From contig NZ_JAHAJN010000015.1 of NCBI RefSeq assembly GCF_018372215.1, positions 1 through 18,806 of the forward strand: a stretch of DNA of 18,806 nt, given 5' to 3'. The DNA comes from Negativicoccus succinicivorans. Its GTDB lineage: Bacteria; Bacillota; Negativicutes; Veillonellales; Negativicoccaceae. Below, one piece after another: positions 7,601 through 13,664 of this stretch; position 1 is the stretch's first letter; the number at the start of each line of letters is the position of its first letter. The notes below the pieces were generated by a model. That model had not been told where the DNA came from. It ran no database searches and worked only from the letters and a program-made list of their open reading frames with translations. A program made the position numbers and the translations under genes.

Positions 7601-8803
7601 GTAAGTGACTTCCGCCATGACTATGATTTGCCGAAAGTGCGCGCCTTGAATGATTGTCACCATGCCCATGACGCGTATTTGAATATTGTCGTGGGGAATG
7701 TCTACTACGAAAAATTCACTAAAAACCCGTTCCGTTTTATTCAGAACCAAAAGGGAAAAGGAAAAGTCGAATACAATCTTTATCGCTTGTTTGACAAAGA
7801 CATTAAAGTCGGCGATCGCATTATTTGGAACACCAAAGAAGATTTAGCGCGTGTCAAAGCGAGCCTCGAACGTGATACGGTAAACGTTGTACGTATGCCG
7901 GTAGAGCAACGCGGGCAATTTTTTGACGCAACCATTCAAAAGAAGGGCACGACAAAAAATATGCTTGTGCTGCCGCTGAAAGGTTCTGATGAACGCTTAC
8001 AAGATACTTCCAAATACGGGTATTATATCAAGCCATCCGGCATGTCATTTATGGTGGTTCAACACGAGGTTAAAGGGAAGAGGCGAGTCACCATCGAACC
8101 GGCGTTGCTGGTTTACAAAAATAACTTAAAAAGCGAAAAAGATTACGTAAAATATTGTGAAAATGTTTTGAAATTGCAAAAACCTAAAGTGTTATTTAAA
8201 AACATAAAATTCGGCAGTAAGATTTTATTTGATGGATATCCATTCCTTTTGACATCACGATCGGGTGATAGGATTACAATGGCGGATGCACAATCCCTGT
8301 TTCTTGCCAACCGGGAGCTAAGCATACTAAAAAGAGTTACTAAAATTTCCGATGATATTGCTCAAAAAGTGGAAAGCCGAATAAAAATAACCGATGAAGA
8401 GTGGATTACACTGTGGAAATCCGTGGTGGAACAAATCGTTACGGGTAAGTTCTGCAATCGCTTAGGGTCTCTAAATGTAGTAATAAAAGGCAAAAAAGTT
8501 GAATTATCAGAAGATGAGAAAACGAGATTAAACGAATTGGATTCAAAAGATCAGGAAGAATATTTGAGCCACATCTTATTAGAAAGATTTTTGCAATTCA
8601 ATACGGAAGAAAAGGCCCATCTCTTACTTCAAGTGATTTCGTTTAGCAGCAATACGAGGGGAGTGGATCTTCGCTTGATTGGCGGCAGTATTAGTACTGG
8701 AGTCATTAGGGTAGGCAAAGACATTACGGATCATTCGGTCATTTTGATTAATGAATCGCCCACCGGGCTCTTTACCAATCGCACTGTTTTGAATCAGACA
8801 TGA
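4637..8803 (+). CDS. cas9: Cas9, type II-A RNA-guided DNA endonuclease
   Basis: A 1388-aa Cas9 that cuts DNA targets using crRNA and tracrRNA. RuvC-I is YIGLDMGTNSVGWA with Asp12; an Arg-rich bridge helix (RTSRRRYDRVRQRIEFLQ) follows. RuvC-II is RIFVEMTR with Glu785. The HNH core is DIDHIYP with Asp877 and His878, and Asn901 in KKVEN. RuvC-III is HHAHDAY with His1009 and Asp1012. All catalytic residues aligned to S. pyogenes D10, E762, H840, N863, H983 and D986 are present, so both nickase sites should work. The ATG at 4637 is preferred because GGGGAGG (4621-4627) lies 9 nt upstream; an in-frame ATG at 4619 overlaps that SD. The last ~230 residues are visibly AT-richer than the rest. Confidence 0.97.
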   Translation: MKKSNDYYIGLDMGTNSVGWATTNPQGRLLRFNKKDMWGSRLFEEAKTAAKTRTFRTSRRRYDRVRQRIEFLQDIFAPIIAKKDFEFFMRLKESKFHLEDKKTDGKFALFNDADFTDVEYFDRYPTIYHLRAALIKPNHITDPRLLYLAIHHIIKNRGHFLFAGTDMESIRSFQIVYTQLSEHLKSINLDFELPVDAQDKFAAILLNEKLNKRDKKKQLKELCPHKDKRLEYAFNAIIGGKTKLKDIFGVEEYDEGTKKAVDFEKADYDEDKDEIESVIKENIHVLNALKAVYDWTILTNILGDYAYISESQVALYEAHKKDLRILKSLIKKYAKSQYADAFRHENVKGNYANYVGSTNYDNKQPVIDNPSVTQEDINKYFADILLSITPDESDRESYQYITERLHKGEALPKLRTKANSVLPHQIHKIELEKILANAAKNFPFLQEKDSSGYTAAQKIVKIMMFRIEYYVGPLNTYHHVDQGGHAWMVRKAEGKITPWNFDEKVDKEASAEKFIRNMTNKCTYLIGKDVIPKQSLLYSRYKVLNELNNLKVNGVPISVELKQKIYEELFKKQVNVTFKQLKTFLKAQGADADEIILSGVDEAAHKFTNNLQTYHKFHAIFGDKIEFEPQRSMVEDIIRWKCLMGDDIAMWKHKIEKEYGDQLSEEQLKKITRLNFNGWSRLSQEFLTDVPGVDIESGEVYSGIMDALWKTNENVMQLLSSRFTFAAEVKKQNQGTGRIEKITYDEVMKDTYLSPAVKRSVWQAITLVEEIRKIRKADPKRIFVEMTRQPDAKKERKLSRRTQLLNAYKAIGSDLAEYDKEHVSTLITQLESKKDEDLRRKKLYLYFTQMGRCMYTGERIDLSSLLRDTNSNIYDIDHIYPRSLTKDDSLDNMVLVKKVENLKKSNDYPLPDEMRKKRYGYWKGLKEKKLISERKFSRLIRTTKLTADELAGFISRQLVETSQMVKATADILEKIYPSVTIVYVKARTVSDFRHDYDLPKVRALNDCHHAHDAYLNIVVGNVYYEKFTKNPFRFIQNQKGKGKVEYNLYRLFDKDIKVGDRIIWNTKEDLARVKASLERDTVNVVRMPVEQRGQFFDATIQKKGTTKNMLVLPLKGSDERLQDTSKYGYYIKPSGMSFMVVQHEVKGKRRVTIEPALLVYKNNLKSEKDYVKYCENVLKLQKPKVLFKNIKFGSKILFDGYPFLLTSRSGDRITMADAQSLFLANRELSILKRVTKISDDIAQKVESRIKITDEEWITLWKSVVEQIVTGKFCNRLGSLNVVIKGKKVELSEDEKTRLNELDSKDQEEYLSHILLERFLQFNTEEKAHLLLQVISFSSNTRGVDLRLIGGSISTGVIRVGKDITDHSVILINESPTGLFTNRTVLNQT

Positions 8804-9684
8804 GCTGGCGCACAGTTGTCATCACGAAACCGGCCAAACTCGAATTGCGTTTGAACTACTTGGTTGTTCGCAGCATCGACCATGTGGAAAAAATAAGCTT
8901 GACGGAATTGGGAGCATTGGTAATTGAAACACTGCAGGTATCGATTACCGGCGCACTCATCAGCGCGCTTTTAGCGCAAGAAATCAGGATTATCATTTGC
9001 GATGAGCATCATGATCCGCAAGGGGAAATCCTACCTTATTACGGATGCCATGACTGCTCTCGCAAAATACAGATGCAAATGGGTTGGAAGGAGACGACAA
9101 AGAAACTTTTATGGCAACAGATTGTTCGACAAAAGATTATGAATCAACGGAAAACATTGGCATATTTTTGTTCGGATGCGACCGATGTGGTGGCGAAGCT
9201 GGCGCAGTATGAGACGCAAGTTGAAATCGGCGACGCCACTCATCGGGAAAGTCTCGCCGCCAAAGAATACTTTCCCGCGCTCTTGGGAAAAGGATTTACG
9301 CGCGCGGCCGAGACGGCGCAAAATGCCGCATTGAACTACGGCTACCAAATTATCATTTCCATTTTTTCCCGTGAAATCAAAATTGCCGGTTACCTTACCG
9401 AATTGGGGATTTTTCATGACAGTCAGCATAATCATTTCAATTTGTCATCCGATCTTATGGAGCCGTGGCGACCGGTTGTAGACGCATTTGTCAGAGAAAA
9501 AGAATGGGAACAATTTGCCGTGGAGGAAAAACATATGATGCAACGTCTCGTGACGCAGGAAGTAACCTTTCGCGGGCAAAAGCAAAGCGTGCCTAACGCT
9601 ATTCGCATGTACGTGAATTCGGTGTTTCAGGCGTTGAATCATAATGACATTTCGCAAGTGCATTTTTTCAACCATGAGTTATAG
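8800..9684 (+). CDS. cas1: Cas1, type II-A spacer integrase
   Basis: A 294-aa Cas1, the metal-dependent integrase that with Cas2 inserts new spacers at the leader end of the array. Conserved type II segments are seen: an N-terminal beta domain (MSWRTVVITKPAKLELR, VSITGALISALLAQEI), THRESLAAKEYFPALLGK and GIFHDSQHNHFNLSSDLMEPWRP. Glu150, His206 and Glu221 correspond to the catalytic triad. The start codon overlaps the cas9 stop (ATGA), giving translational coupling. Length is normal for type II Cas1. Confidence 0.96.
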   Translation: MSWRTVVITKPAKLELRLNYLVVRSIDHVEKISLTELGALVIETLQVSITGALISALLAQEIRIIICDEHHDPQGEILPYYGCHDCSRKIQMQMGWKETTKKLLWQQIVRQKIMNQRKTLAYFCSDATDVVAKLAQYETQVEIGDATHRESLAAKEYFPALLGKGFTRAAETAQNAALNYGYQIIISIFSREIKIAGYLTELGIFHDSQHNHFNLSSDLMEPWRPVVDAFVREKEWEQFAVEEKHMMQRLVTQEVTFRGQKQSVPNAIRMYVNSVFQALNHNDISQVHFFNHEL

Positions 9685-9994
9685 ATTTATGCGCATTTTA
9701 GTGCTCTTTGACCTACCGACGGAAACGTCGCTGGATTTGCGGGAATACAGACGGTTTCGCAAAATATTGCTGGAAATGGGATTTATTATGCTGCAGGAAT
9801 CGGTTTATACAAAAATTGCGTTAACGACAACCATTTCCGAGCAAATTACCAATCGTCTGCGGCATGAAAAGCCGGCGAACGGATTGGTACAGATATTGCG
9901 CGTGACGGAAAAACAATTTGAAAACATGGAAACCCTGGTAGGGGAATATAGCAGCAACGTGATTGATACCGATGAAAAGGTGGTTATTCTATGA
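9674..9994 (+). CDS. cas2: Cas2, CRISPR adaptation protein
   Basis: A 106-aa Cas2, the small ferredoxin-fold partner that bridges two Cas1 dimers during spacer integration. The sequence MSYRFMRILVLFDLPTETS with Asp at the end of the first strand, the YRRFRKILLEMGF helix and the ESVYTKI strand are typical. ATG 9674 overlaps the end of cas1 by 11 nt and matches the usual N-terminus; ATG 9689 (MRILVLFD) is a possible alternative, and the frame also extends to 9644. Confidence 0.93.
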   Translation: MSYRFMRILVLFDLPTETSLDLREYRRFRKILLEMGFIMLQESVYTKIALTTTISEQITNRLRHEKPANGLVQILRVTEKQFENMETLVGEYSSNVIDTDEKVVIL

Positions 9995-10656
9995 TCTTAA
10001 GCCACCCCGTTTTCGATTCGTCGATCGACCTTGCCCGTAATAATCTCGTCGTTTTGGAGCATCCGCTTTTGTATCGCACATTGGTAGCGGAATTGATCGC
10101 CCAAAGTGAAGGTGAAACAGGAAGATTTCTTTTAACGGAAAATTATGAAGAAAAGTCGATTGGAAAATGCCTTTCGATCATTCACAATCCGTTTCAGCTG
10201 TGCGAAAATGATCATAAAATGCGCACCGCCTTGTATAAATTACTTGAAACAGAAGTACAGACGCTAGACTTTGAATATTACAAAGAAGTGGAATCAAAGA
10301 TAATTCAATTTTTGCAGCATGTGAATATGCAATCCTCATATCCGCTTACGATGTCGGATTCTATCGGCATGACAGAGATCTTCAAACTGGGGCAATTGCA
10401 ACTGGAATTGACCAAAGACTCCGTGCCGGAGCGTCTCTATGAATACATCTATGCATTGCACCGTTTGGCAGGCGCGCAATGCGTGGTTATGTATAATGTA
10501 AGAAACATATTTACCAATACAGAAACGGAGGTGTTTTTAAAAGAAATTAGCGAACAGGAAATATCTGTTTTATTTTTAGAAAGGAGTGTCCCGCCTGTCG
10601 TCACAAAATACGAAAAACTATATATAGTGGATCAGGATTTGTGTGAAATCAGCTAA
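9991..10656 (+). CDS. csn2: Csn2, type II-A adaptation accessory protein
   Basis: A 221-aa Csn2 family protein. Csn2 forms a ring-shaped tetramer that slides on DNA ends and assists Cas1-Cas2 in spacer capture; its presence defines subtype II-A. Recognised by the position after cas2 (4-nt ATGA overlap), the length, and the sequence pattern: LVVLEHPLLYRTLVAELIAQSEG near the N-terminus, a central helical region (TEVQTLDFEYYKEVESKIIQFLQ) and the C-terminal YEYIYALHRLAGAQCVVMYNVRNIFTNTE segment. The array starts 24 nt after the stop codon, so array promoter and leader elements must overlap the end of this gene. Confidence 0.9.
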   Translation: MILSHPVFDSSIDLARNNLVVLEHPLLYRTLVAELIAQSEGETGRFLLTENYEEKSIGKCLSIIHNPFQLCENDHKMRTALYKLLETEVQTLDFEYYKEVESKIIQFLQHVNMQSSYPLTMSDSIGMTEIFKLGQLQLELTKDSVPERLYEYIYALHRLAGAQCVVMYNVRNIFTNTETEVFLKEISEQEISVLFLERSVPPVVTKYEKLYIVDQDLCEIS

Positions 10657-10680
10657 TGGTATAAATTAAACACAACATTA
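10657..10680 (+). promoter_or_regulatory. CRISPR leader and candidate array promoter
   Basis: Only 24 nt separate the csn2 stop and the first repeat. They contain TGGTATAAA (10657-10665), an extended -10 box; its start would fall near 10672, roughly 9 nt before repeat 1. No convincing -35 is seen within csn2. The leader-repeat junction reads ACATTA-GTTTGAG. Confidence 0.5.
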
Positions 10681-11112
10681 GTTTGAGAGTAGTGTCATAT
10701 CCAATCCATCTCAAACGATTTTGAACGCGGCAAATATTCCGTACTAGTTTGAGAGTAGTGTCATATCCAATCCATCTCAAACCACAGACGTTAATTAATG
10801 CCGGGTACGTAGGTTTGAGAGTAGTGTCATATCCAATCCATCTCAAACTAATCGCAATTTTCATAATCGCCGCCCGGAGTTTGAGAGTAGTGTCATATCC
10901 AATCCATCTCAAACTATCTTTTTTCGTAAACGGTAATTTCAGTAGTTTGAGAGTAGTGTCATATCCAATCCATCTCAAACATACTATCCGCAAGGGGCGT
11001 ATGTGACGAAGTTTGAGAGTAGTGTCATATCCAATCCATCTCAAACTAAATTTTTGAAAAACTTCTCTGAAGAACAGTTTGAGAGTAGTGTCATATCCAA
11101 TCCATCTCAAGC
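10681..11112 (+). CRISPR. Type II-A CRISPR array, 7 repeats and 6 spacers
   Basis: Seven 36-bp repeats start at 10681, 10747, 10813, 10879, 10945, 11011 and 11077. They begin GTTTGAGAGTAG, end CCATCTCAAAC, and the ends are partly inverted (GTTTGAGA/TCTCAAAC). All six spacers are exactly 30 nt. Repeats 1-6 are identical; the last has A to G at position 35, marking the distal end and fixing transcription as plus strand, same as the cas genes. The 5' part of the repeat pairs with the tracrRNA anti-repeat at 4326-4348. None of the six spacers was seen to match elsewhere in this window. Confidence 0.98.
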
Positions 11113-11150
11113 AACGATGACAACGCCGGACAGACTCACAAAAAATGAAA

Positions 11151-11180
11151 TCGCCAATGCGCACCGGCGAGGCGTTTTTT
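11151..11180 (+). terminator. Possible first terminator after the CRISPR array
   Basis: TCGCC, a 10-nt loop and GGCGA form a 5-bp stem, followed by GGCG and seven T. Weaker than the hairpin about 55 nt downstream. Confidence 0.4.
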
Positions 11181-11205
11181 TACTGCACAATATTATTTGT
11201 CAATT

Positions 11206-11227
11206 AAGACGCTGTGGCGTCTTTTTT
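11206..11227 (+). terminator. Terminator of the CRISPR array transcript
   Basis: AAGACGC-TGTG-GCGTCTT forms a 7-bp stem with a 4-nt loop, ending in a run of T to 11227. Strong intrinsic terminator. Confidence 0.85.
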
Positions 11228-11486
11228 ATTTACCTTCAGCATGACGGTGCAAGGGGCACGACCGGAGAGTGGCGGGGTAGTTTGCGCGCAGCGTCATATT
11301 TTCGTTGTGCCGCAAGGCGAAAGAGGTAGCTTACATACGCGGTCCACGTTTAGGGTAATTTTACAGCATATGGTTTAGTCGATTTGGGATCACTTTTTAC
11401 TCTCTGCTAATATTTCATTGCGTATTTTTTTCACGGCGACATGCTATACTTATGCTAATCGAAAGAATAATTTATAAAGGAGAAAC
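11228..11486. other. Intergenic region before the glycosyltransferase gene
   Basis: No gene supported. The first half is GC-rich and could be structured (CGACCGGAGA and GGCGG near 11257-11277; GCCGCAAGGCG near 11308). The second half is AT-rich and holds the promoter of the next gene. Confidence 0.4.
11442..11450 (+). promoter_or_regulatory. Extended -10 promoter of the glycosyltransferase gene
   Basis: TGCTATACT is an extended -10 box 36 nt before the start codon. The best -35-like hexamer (TTGCGT at 11418-11423) is 21 nt away, so the extended -10 would have to compensate. Confidence 0.55.
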
Positions 11487-12581
11487 ATGAAGTATAAACC
11501 GAAAGTTTGTCTTCTTTCCGCGTCGATCGGGCAAGGGCACGTGCAGGCGGCGCGCGCGGTGGCGGAAGCGTTGAAGCGGCATCCTACGGGATATCGCGTG
11601 CAATCGTTGGATTTTTTGTCGCGTGATATGATATCGCTTGATTACTGGATGCGCGAGACATACATTAAAATGATCGATTTGTTTCCGCTGATTTATGATC
11701 TTTTATACCATCAATCGCAACGTCGGCACGGCGGTAAACAGGTTCGCAGTCTGCTGGCGCGCACGTTTCGCAGTCGCATGCGGCATTTATTGGAAGTGCT
11801 CTCACCGGATGCATTGGTGTTGACGCATCCGTTCCCCGCGGCGGCCGCCGCTAAGCTGGTGGAAAAAGGCGAGCTCCATATCCCGATTGTGACGGTGATT
11901 ACGGATTTTGATCTACACCAATTATGGGTGTATAAAAACATCACGGCGTACTGTGTACCGTCGGCGCAAGTGCGTGACGAACTGATCGCGGCGGGCATTG
12001 AAAAAGAACGCGTGTTTGTAACGGGAATCCCGATTATGCAGCGGTTTTACGAGATGAAAAAAGCTTCTCTGCGCGAACCGGGCACCGTGCTGATCATGGG
12101 GGGCGGCACCGGTCTGGGCGCGGTGAAGGATATTTTATGGCGCCTGACGCAAGTGGAAGCGGTGCAACGCGTTATCGTTGTGACGGGACAAAATCTCACG
12201 CTGTTTGATGAAATTCAGGAAATGCGAGACGAGTTGCGCGTGCCGCTGGAATTGTACGGATACACAAATGAAATCCCGCGACTGATGGCGCGCGCGTCAT
12301 TATTGGTGACGAAGCCGGGAGCGTTGACCACGACGGAAGCGATGACAATGCATTTGCCGATGGTATTGGTGGATGCTATTCCGGGGCAAGAGGAAGCGAA
12401 CGCGGCGCACTTGGAAAAGATCGGCTGCGCGAAATGGATTTTACGGGAGCAGCTGGTGCCGGTCGCACGCGAATTTTTTGCCGGGAAAGCGACTTGGTAT
12501 ACAGGCGATCAACAAAAAACGCAACACAGCGCCCAACTTGTCGCCGATATTATTGATTCGCTGGTAACCTTTGAAAATTGA
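11487..12581 (+). CDS. UgtP/MGDG-synthase-like glycosyltransferase (GT28)
   Basis: A 364-aa GT-B fold glycosyltransferase of the monogalactosyldiacylglycerol-synthase/UgtP group, predicted to transfer a sugar from a UDP donor to diacylglycerol at the cytoplasmic membrane face (glycolipid or lipoteichoic-acid anchor synthesis). The N-terminal acceptor domain has SASIGQGHVQAARAVAEAL with the G-x-G-H motif and the THPFPAAAAAKL segment. The C-terminal donor domain has LIMGGGTGLGAVKDIL, VVTGQN, LYGYTNEIPRLMARASLLVTKPGALTTTEAM and DAIPGQEEANAAHL. The usual KPGG is KPGA here. The start has AGGAG at 11478-11482. It appears monocistronic. MurG was considered, but the order of motifs fits the MGDG group better; the exact lipid product is unknown. 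Confidence 0.85.
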   Translation: MKYKPKVCLLSASIGQGHVQAARAVAEALKRHPTGYRVQSLDFLSRDMISLDYWMRETYIKMIDLFPLIYDLLYHQSQRRHGGKQVRSLLARTFRSRMRHLLEVLSPDALVLTHPFPAAAAAKLVEKGELHIPIVTVITDFDLHQLWVYKNITAYCVPSAQVRDELIAAGIEKERVFVTGIPIMQRFYEMKKASLREPGTVLIMGGGTGLGAVKDILWRLTQVEAVQRVIVVTGQNLTLFDEIQEMRDELRVPLELYGYTNEIPRLMARASLLVTKPGALTTTEAMTMHLPMVLVDAIPGQEEANAAHLEKIGCAKWILREQLVPVAREFFAGKATWYTGDQQKTQHSAQLVADIIDSLVTFEN

Positions 12582-12588
12582 GACACAA

Positions 12589-12612
12589 AAAAAGAGCCCT
12601 GAGGCTCTTTTT
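12589..12612. terminator. Bidirectional terminator between convergent genes
   Basis: AAAAAGAGCC-CTGA-GGCTCTTTTT is symmetric, with A-run and T-run on opposite sides. It ends the glycosyltransferase gene on plus and the DUF2939-like gene on minus, whose stop codon touches the hairpin. Confidence 0.9.
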
Positions 12613-13241
12613 TATTTTGCGGGTGCCGGCGCGGCGGGCAATAATGTGGCGCCGCTGATTTGACGATACGCATCATAGACTTCGGCGGCATTTTGCAAAC
12701 GTTTAATGCGCCAAAACCCGGTGGAATCTTTCACCAGCGACAAATGCAACGGGATGTACCGGTCACGATTAATTTCACGGAGACGGACAAGGACTTCCGC
12801 GTTCGTGCCTTCCGATGTCAGCGTTTGGATGTCAGTGACTTCGTAATTGGACGGTGGCGCGTCCTTTTCGTTGGTAATCAGCGGAATGGAAATGATCGGC
12901 GCGGAGTTTTTCTGATCGATTTGCGAGCGCAAGGCGTGGCTCAGAGCCTGAATAAAAATCGGCCGCATAACGTACATAATAGATGCCGACATGCTTGTAC
13001 CGGCGTTGGCGCTGTCGCGAAAGACATCATCGAAACCGTCTTGCACCAGCGTATCAATATCGACGCGCCGTTCAAAGCGAGTCAGATTGTGCTCGCGCGC
13101 CGCATCAGCCGCATCCATGACCGCATATTTGGGAGTGCGAATATAGTAGCCGTAATAAAATAAAAGGACGCCGGCCACCAGAATAAGGGCGGCGAGAAGT
13201 ACATACCACCAACGATTTTTTTGTCCAGTTGAAGTGTTCAC
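12612..13241 (-). CDS. Membrane-anchored DUF2939-like protein
   Basis: A 209-aa protein of unknown function. Residues ~11-34 (WWYVLLAALILVAGVLLFYYGYYI) form a single transmembrane anchor. A domain then begins TPKYAVMDAADAAREHNLTRFERRVDIDTLVQDGFDDVF, the pattern of DUF2939 (one helix of an N-terminal repeat, then an acidic VDxxxL turn). The C-terminal half (VTDIQTLTSEGTNAEVLVRLREINRDRYIPLHLSLVKDSTGFWRIKRLQN) has a beta-rich NTF2-like character. The GTG at 13241 is chosen because AAGGAGG (plus 13247-13253) sits 5 nt upstream; an ATG at 13298 in the same frame has no SD. The tail is Ala/Pro-rich. The domain name rests on visual resemblance. Confidence 0.75.
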   Translation of the reverse strand: MNTSTGQKNRWWYVLLAALILVAGVLLFYYGYYIRTPKYAVMDAADAAREHNLTRFERRVDIDTLVQDGFDDVFRDSANAGTSMSASIMYVMRPIFIQALSHALRSQIDQKNSAPIISIPLITNEKDAPPSNYEVTDIQTLTSEGTNAEVLVRLREINRDRYIPLHLSLVKDSTGFWRIKRLQNAAEVYDAYRQISGATLLPAAPAPAK

Positions 13242-13331
13242 GGGGACCTCCTTACCAGGTGATAAATCTATTTTGACAGGCAGCGAAATGATTGTCAAAC
13301 AAGCTGATTTTTACAAAATGCATAAAAAATA

Positions 13332-13361
13332 TTGACGAGCACGGGCGAAGTATGGTAGTAT
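13332..13361 (+). promoter_or_regulatory. tRNA-Leu promoter
   Basis: TTGACG (13332-13337), an 18-nt spacer and TAGTAT (13356-13361). The predicted start is about 12 nt before the mature tRNA. Confidence 0.75.
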
Positions 13362-13379
13362 TGTCACATTGAAAGACGT

Positions 13380-13463
13380 GCCGGAGTGGCGGAATGGCAG
13401 ACGCACCTGACTCAAAATCAGGCGGGTAAAACCGTGGGGGTTCAAGTCCCTTCTCCGGCACCA
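13380..13463 (+). tRNA. tRNA-Leu (anticodon CAA)
   Basis: The acceptor stem GCCGGAG (13380-13386) pairs with CTCCGGC (13453-13459). The anticodon arm is CCTGA-CTCAAAA-TCAGG, giving anticodon CAA. A variable arm with GCGGGTAAAACCGT marks a class II tRNA, and the T loop is GTTCAAGTCC. CCA is encoded at 13461-13463. The 3' end abuts an integrated element whose integrase faces it, so the tRNA is the probable attachment gene and its 3' half was restored by the element. Confidence 0.97.
13440..13463 (+). other. Probable attL core (3' half of tRNA-Leu)
   Basis: The tRNA T-arm and acceptor 3' strand plus CCA is the usual crossover core for tyrosine integrases, and an integrase gene lies 190 nt away facing it. 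The matching attR would be a copy of this 3' end beyond the right edge, so the exact core cannot be defined here. Confidence 0.4.
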
Positions 13464-13480
13464 TCACTTTTTTAGGGTTT

Positions 13481-13565
13481 TCTACAATTTTATATGGTTT
13501 CAAATGCTCCTGATTACCCGTCGGGAGCCTTTTGTTTGGGCGTTTTACAGTTTTATAGAGTTTCA
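13481..13565. repeat. Imperfect direct repeat pair near attL
   Basis: A 22-bp unit at 13481-13502 (starts TCTACAATTTTATA) recurs at 13544-13565 (starts TTTACAGTTTTATA), offset by 63 bp, with about four mismatches. The offset is six helical turns, so both copies would face the same side of the DNA. Confidence 0.6.
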
Positions 13566-13580
13566 GACCATTGCAAGGCT

Positions 13581-13620
13581 GTGCCCCTTTTGTGCCCCTT
13601 TTTTCAGTCGTGCCCCTTTT
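13581..13620. repeat. Three direct copies of GTGCCCCTTTT
   Basis: Copies start at 13581, 13592 and 13610, spaced 11 and 18 bp. They lie between the tRNA and the integrase gene, in the position of arm-type recombinase sites. Confidence 0.7.
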
Positions 13621-13641
13621 TATAAAAATGGATAATAAAAG

Positions 13642-13664
13642 AGAGCCGGTTACATGCCGGCTCT
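13642..13664 (-). terminator. Integrase gene terminator
   Basis: On the minus strand AGAGCCGG and CCGGCTCT form an 8-bp stem around a 7-nt loop, followed by CTTTTATT. The integrase stop codon lies inside the loop. Confidence 0.8.

Larger units (their letters stand above)
13464..13641. other. attL arm region with repeated motifs
   Basis: No gene. It contains a hairpin GCTCC/GGAGC (about 13506-13529) followed by TTTTGTTT that may terminate the tRNA transcript, a 22-bp imperfect direct repeat (13481-13502 and 13544-13565), and three copies of GTGCCCCTTTT (13581, 13592, 13610). These are plausible integrase or excisionase arm-binding sites. Confidence 0.5.

Noticed and set aside
10717..11076. 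Self-targeting spacers against this window
   Set aside because: By eye none of the six spacers matched the cas region, the housekeeping genes or the element; only the visible part could be checked.
10649..11164. 171-aa minus-strand frame with a repeated LRWIGYDTTLK motif, and related plus-strand frames
   Set aside because: It is a translation of the CRISPR repeats: 36 + 30 nt = 66 nt, a multiple of three, so the frame stays open artificially.
12660..13163. 167-aa plus-strand frame
   Set aside because: Antisense to the DUF2939-like gene, which has an SD, a membrane anchor and a recognisable domain.
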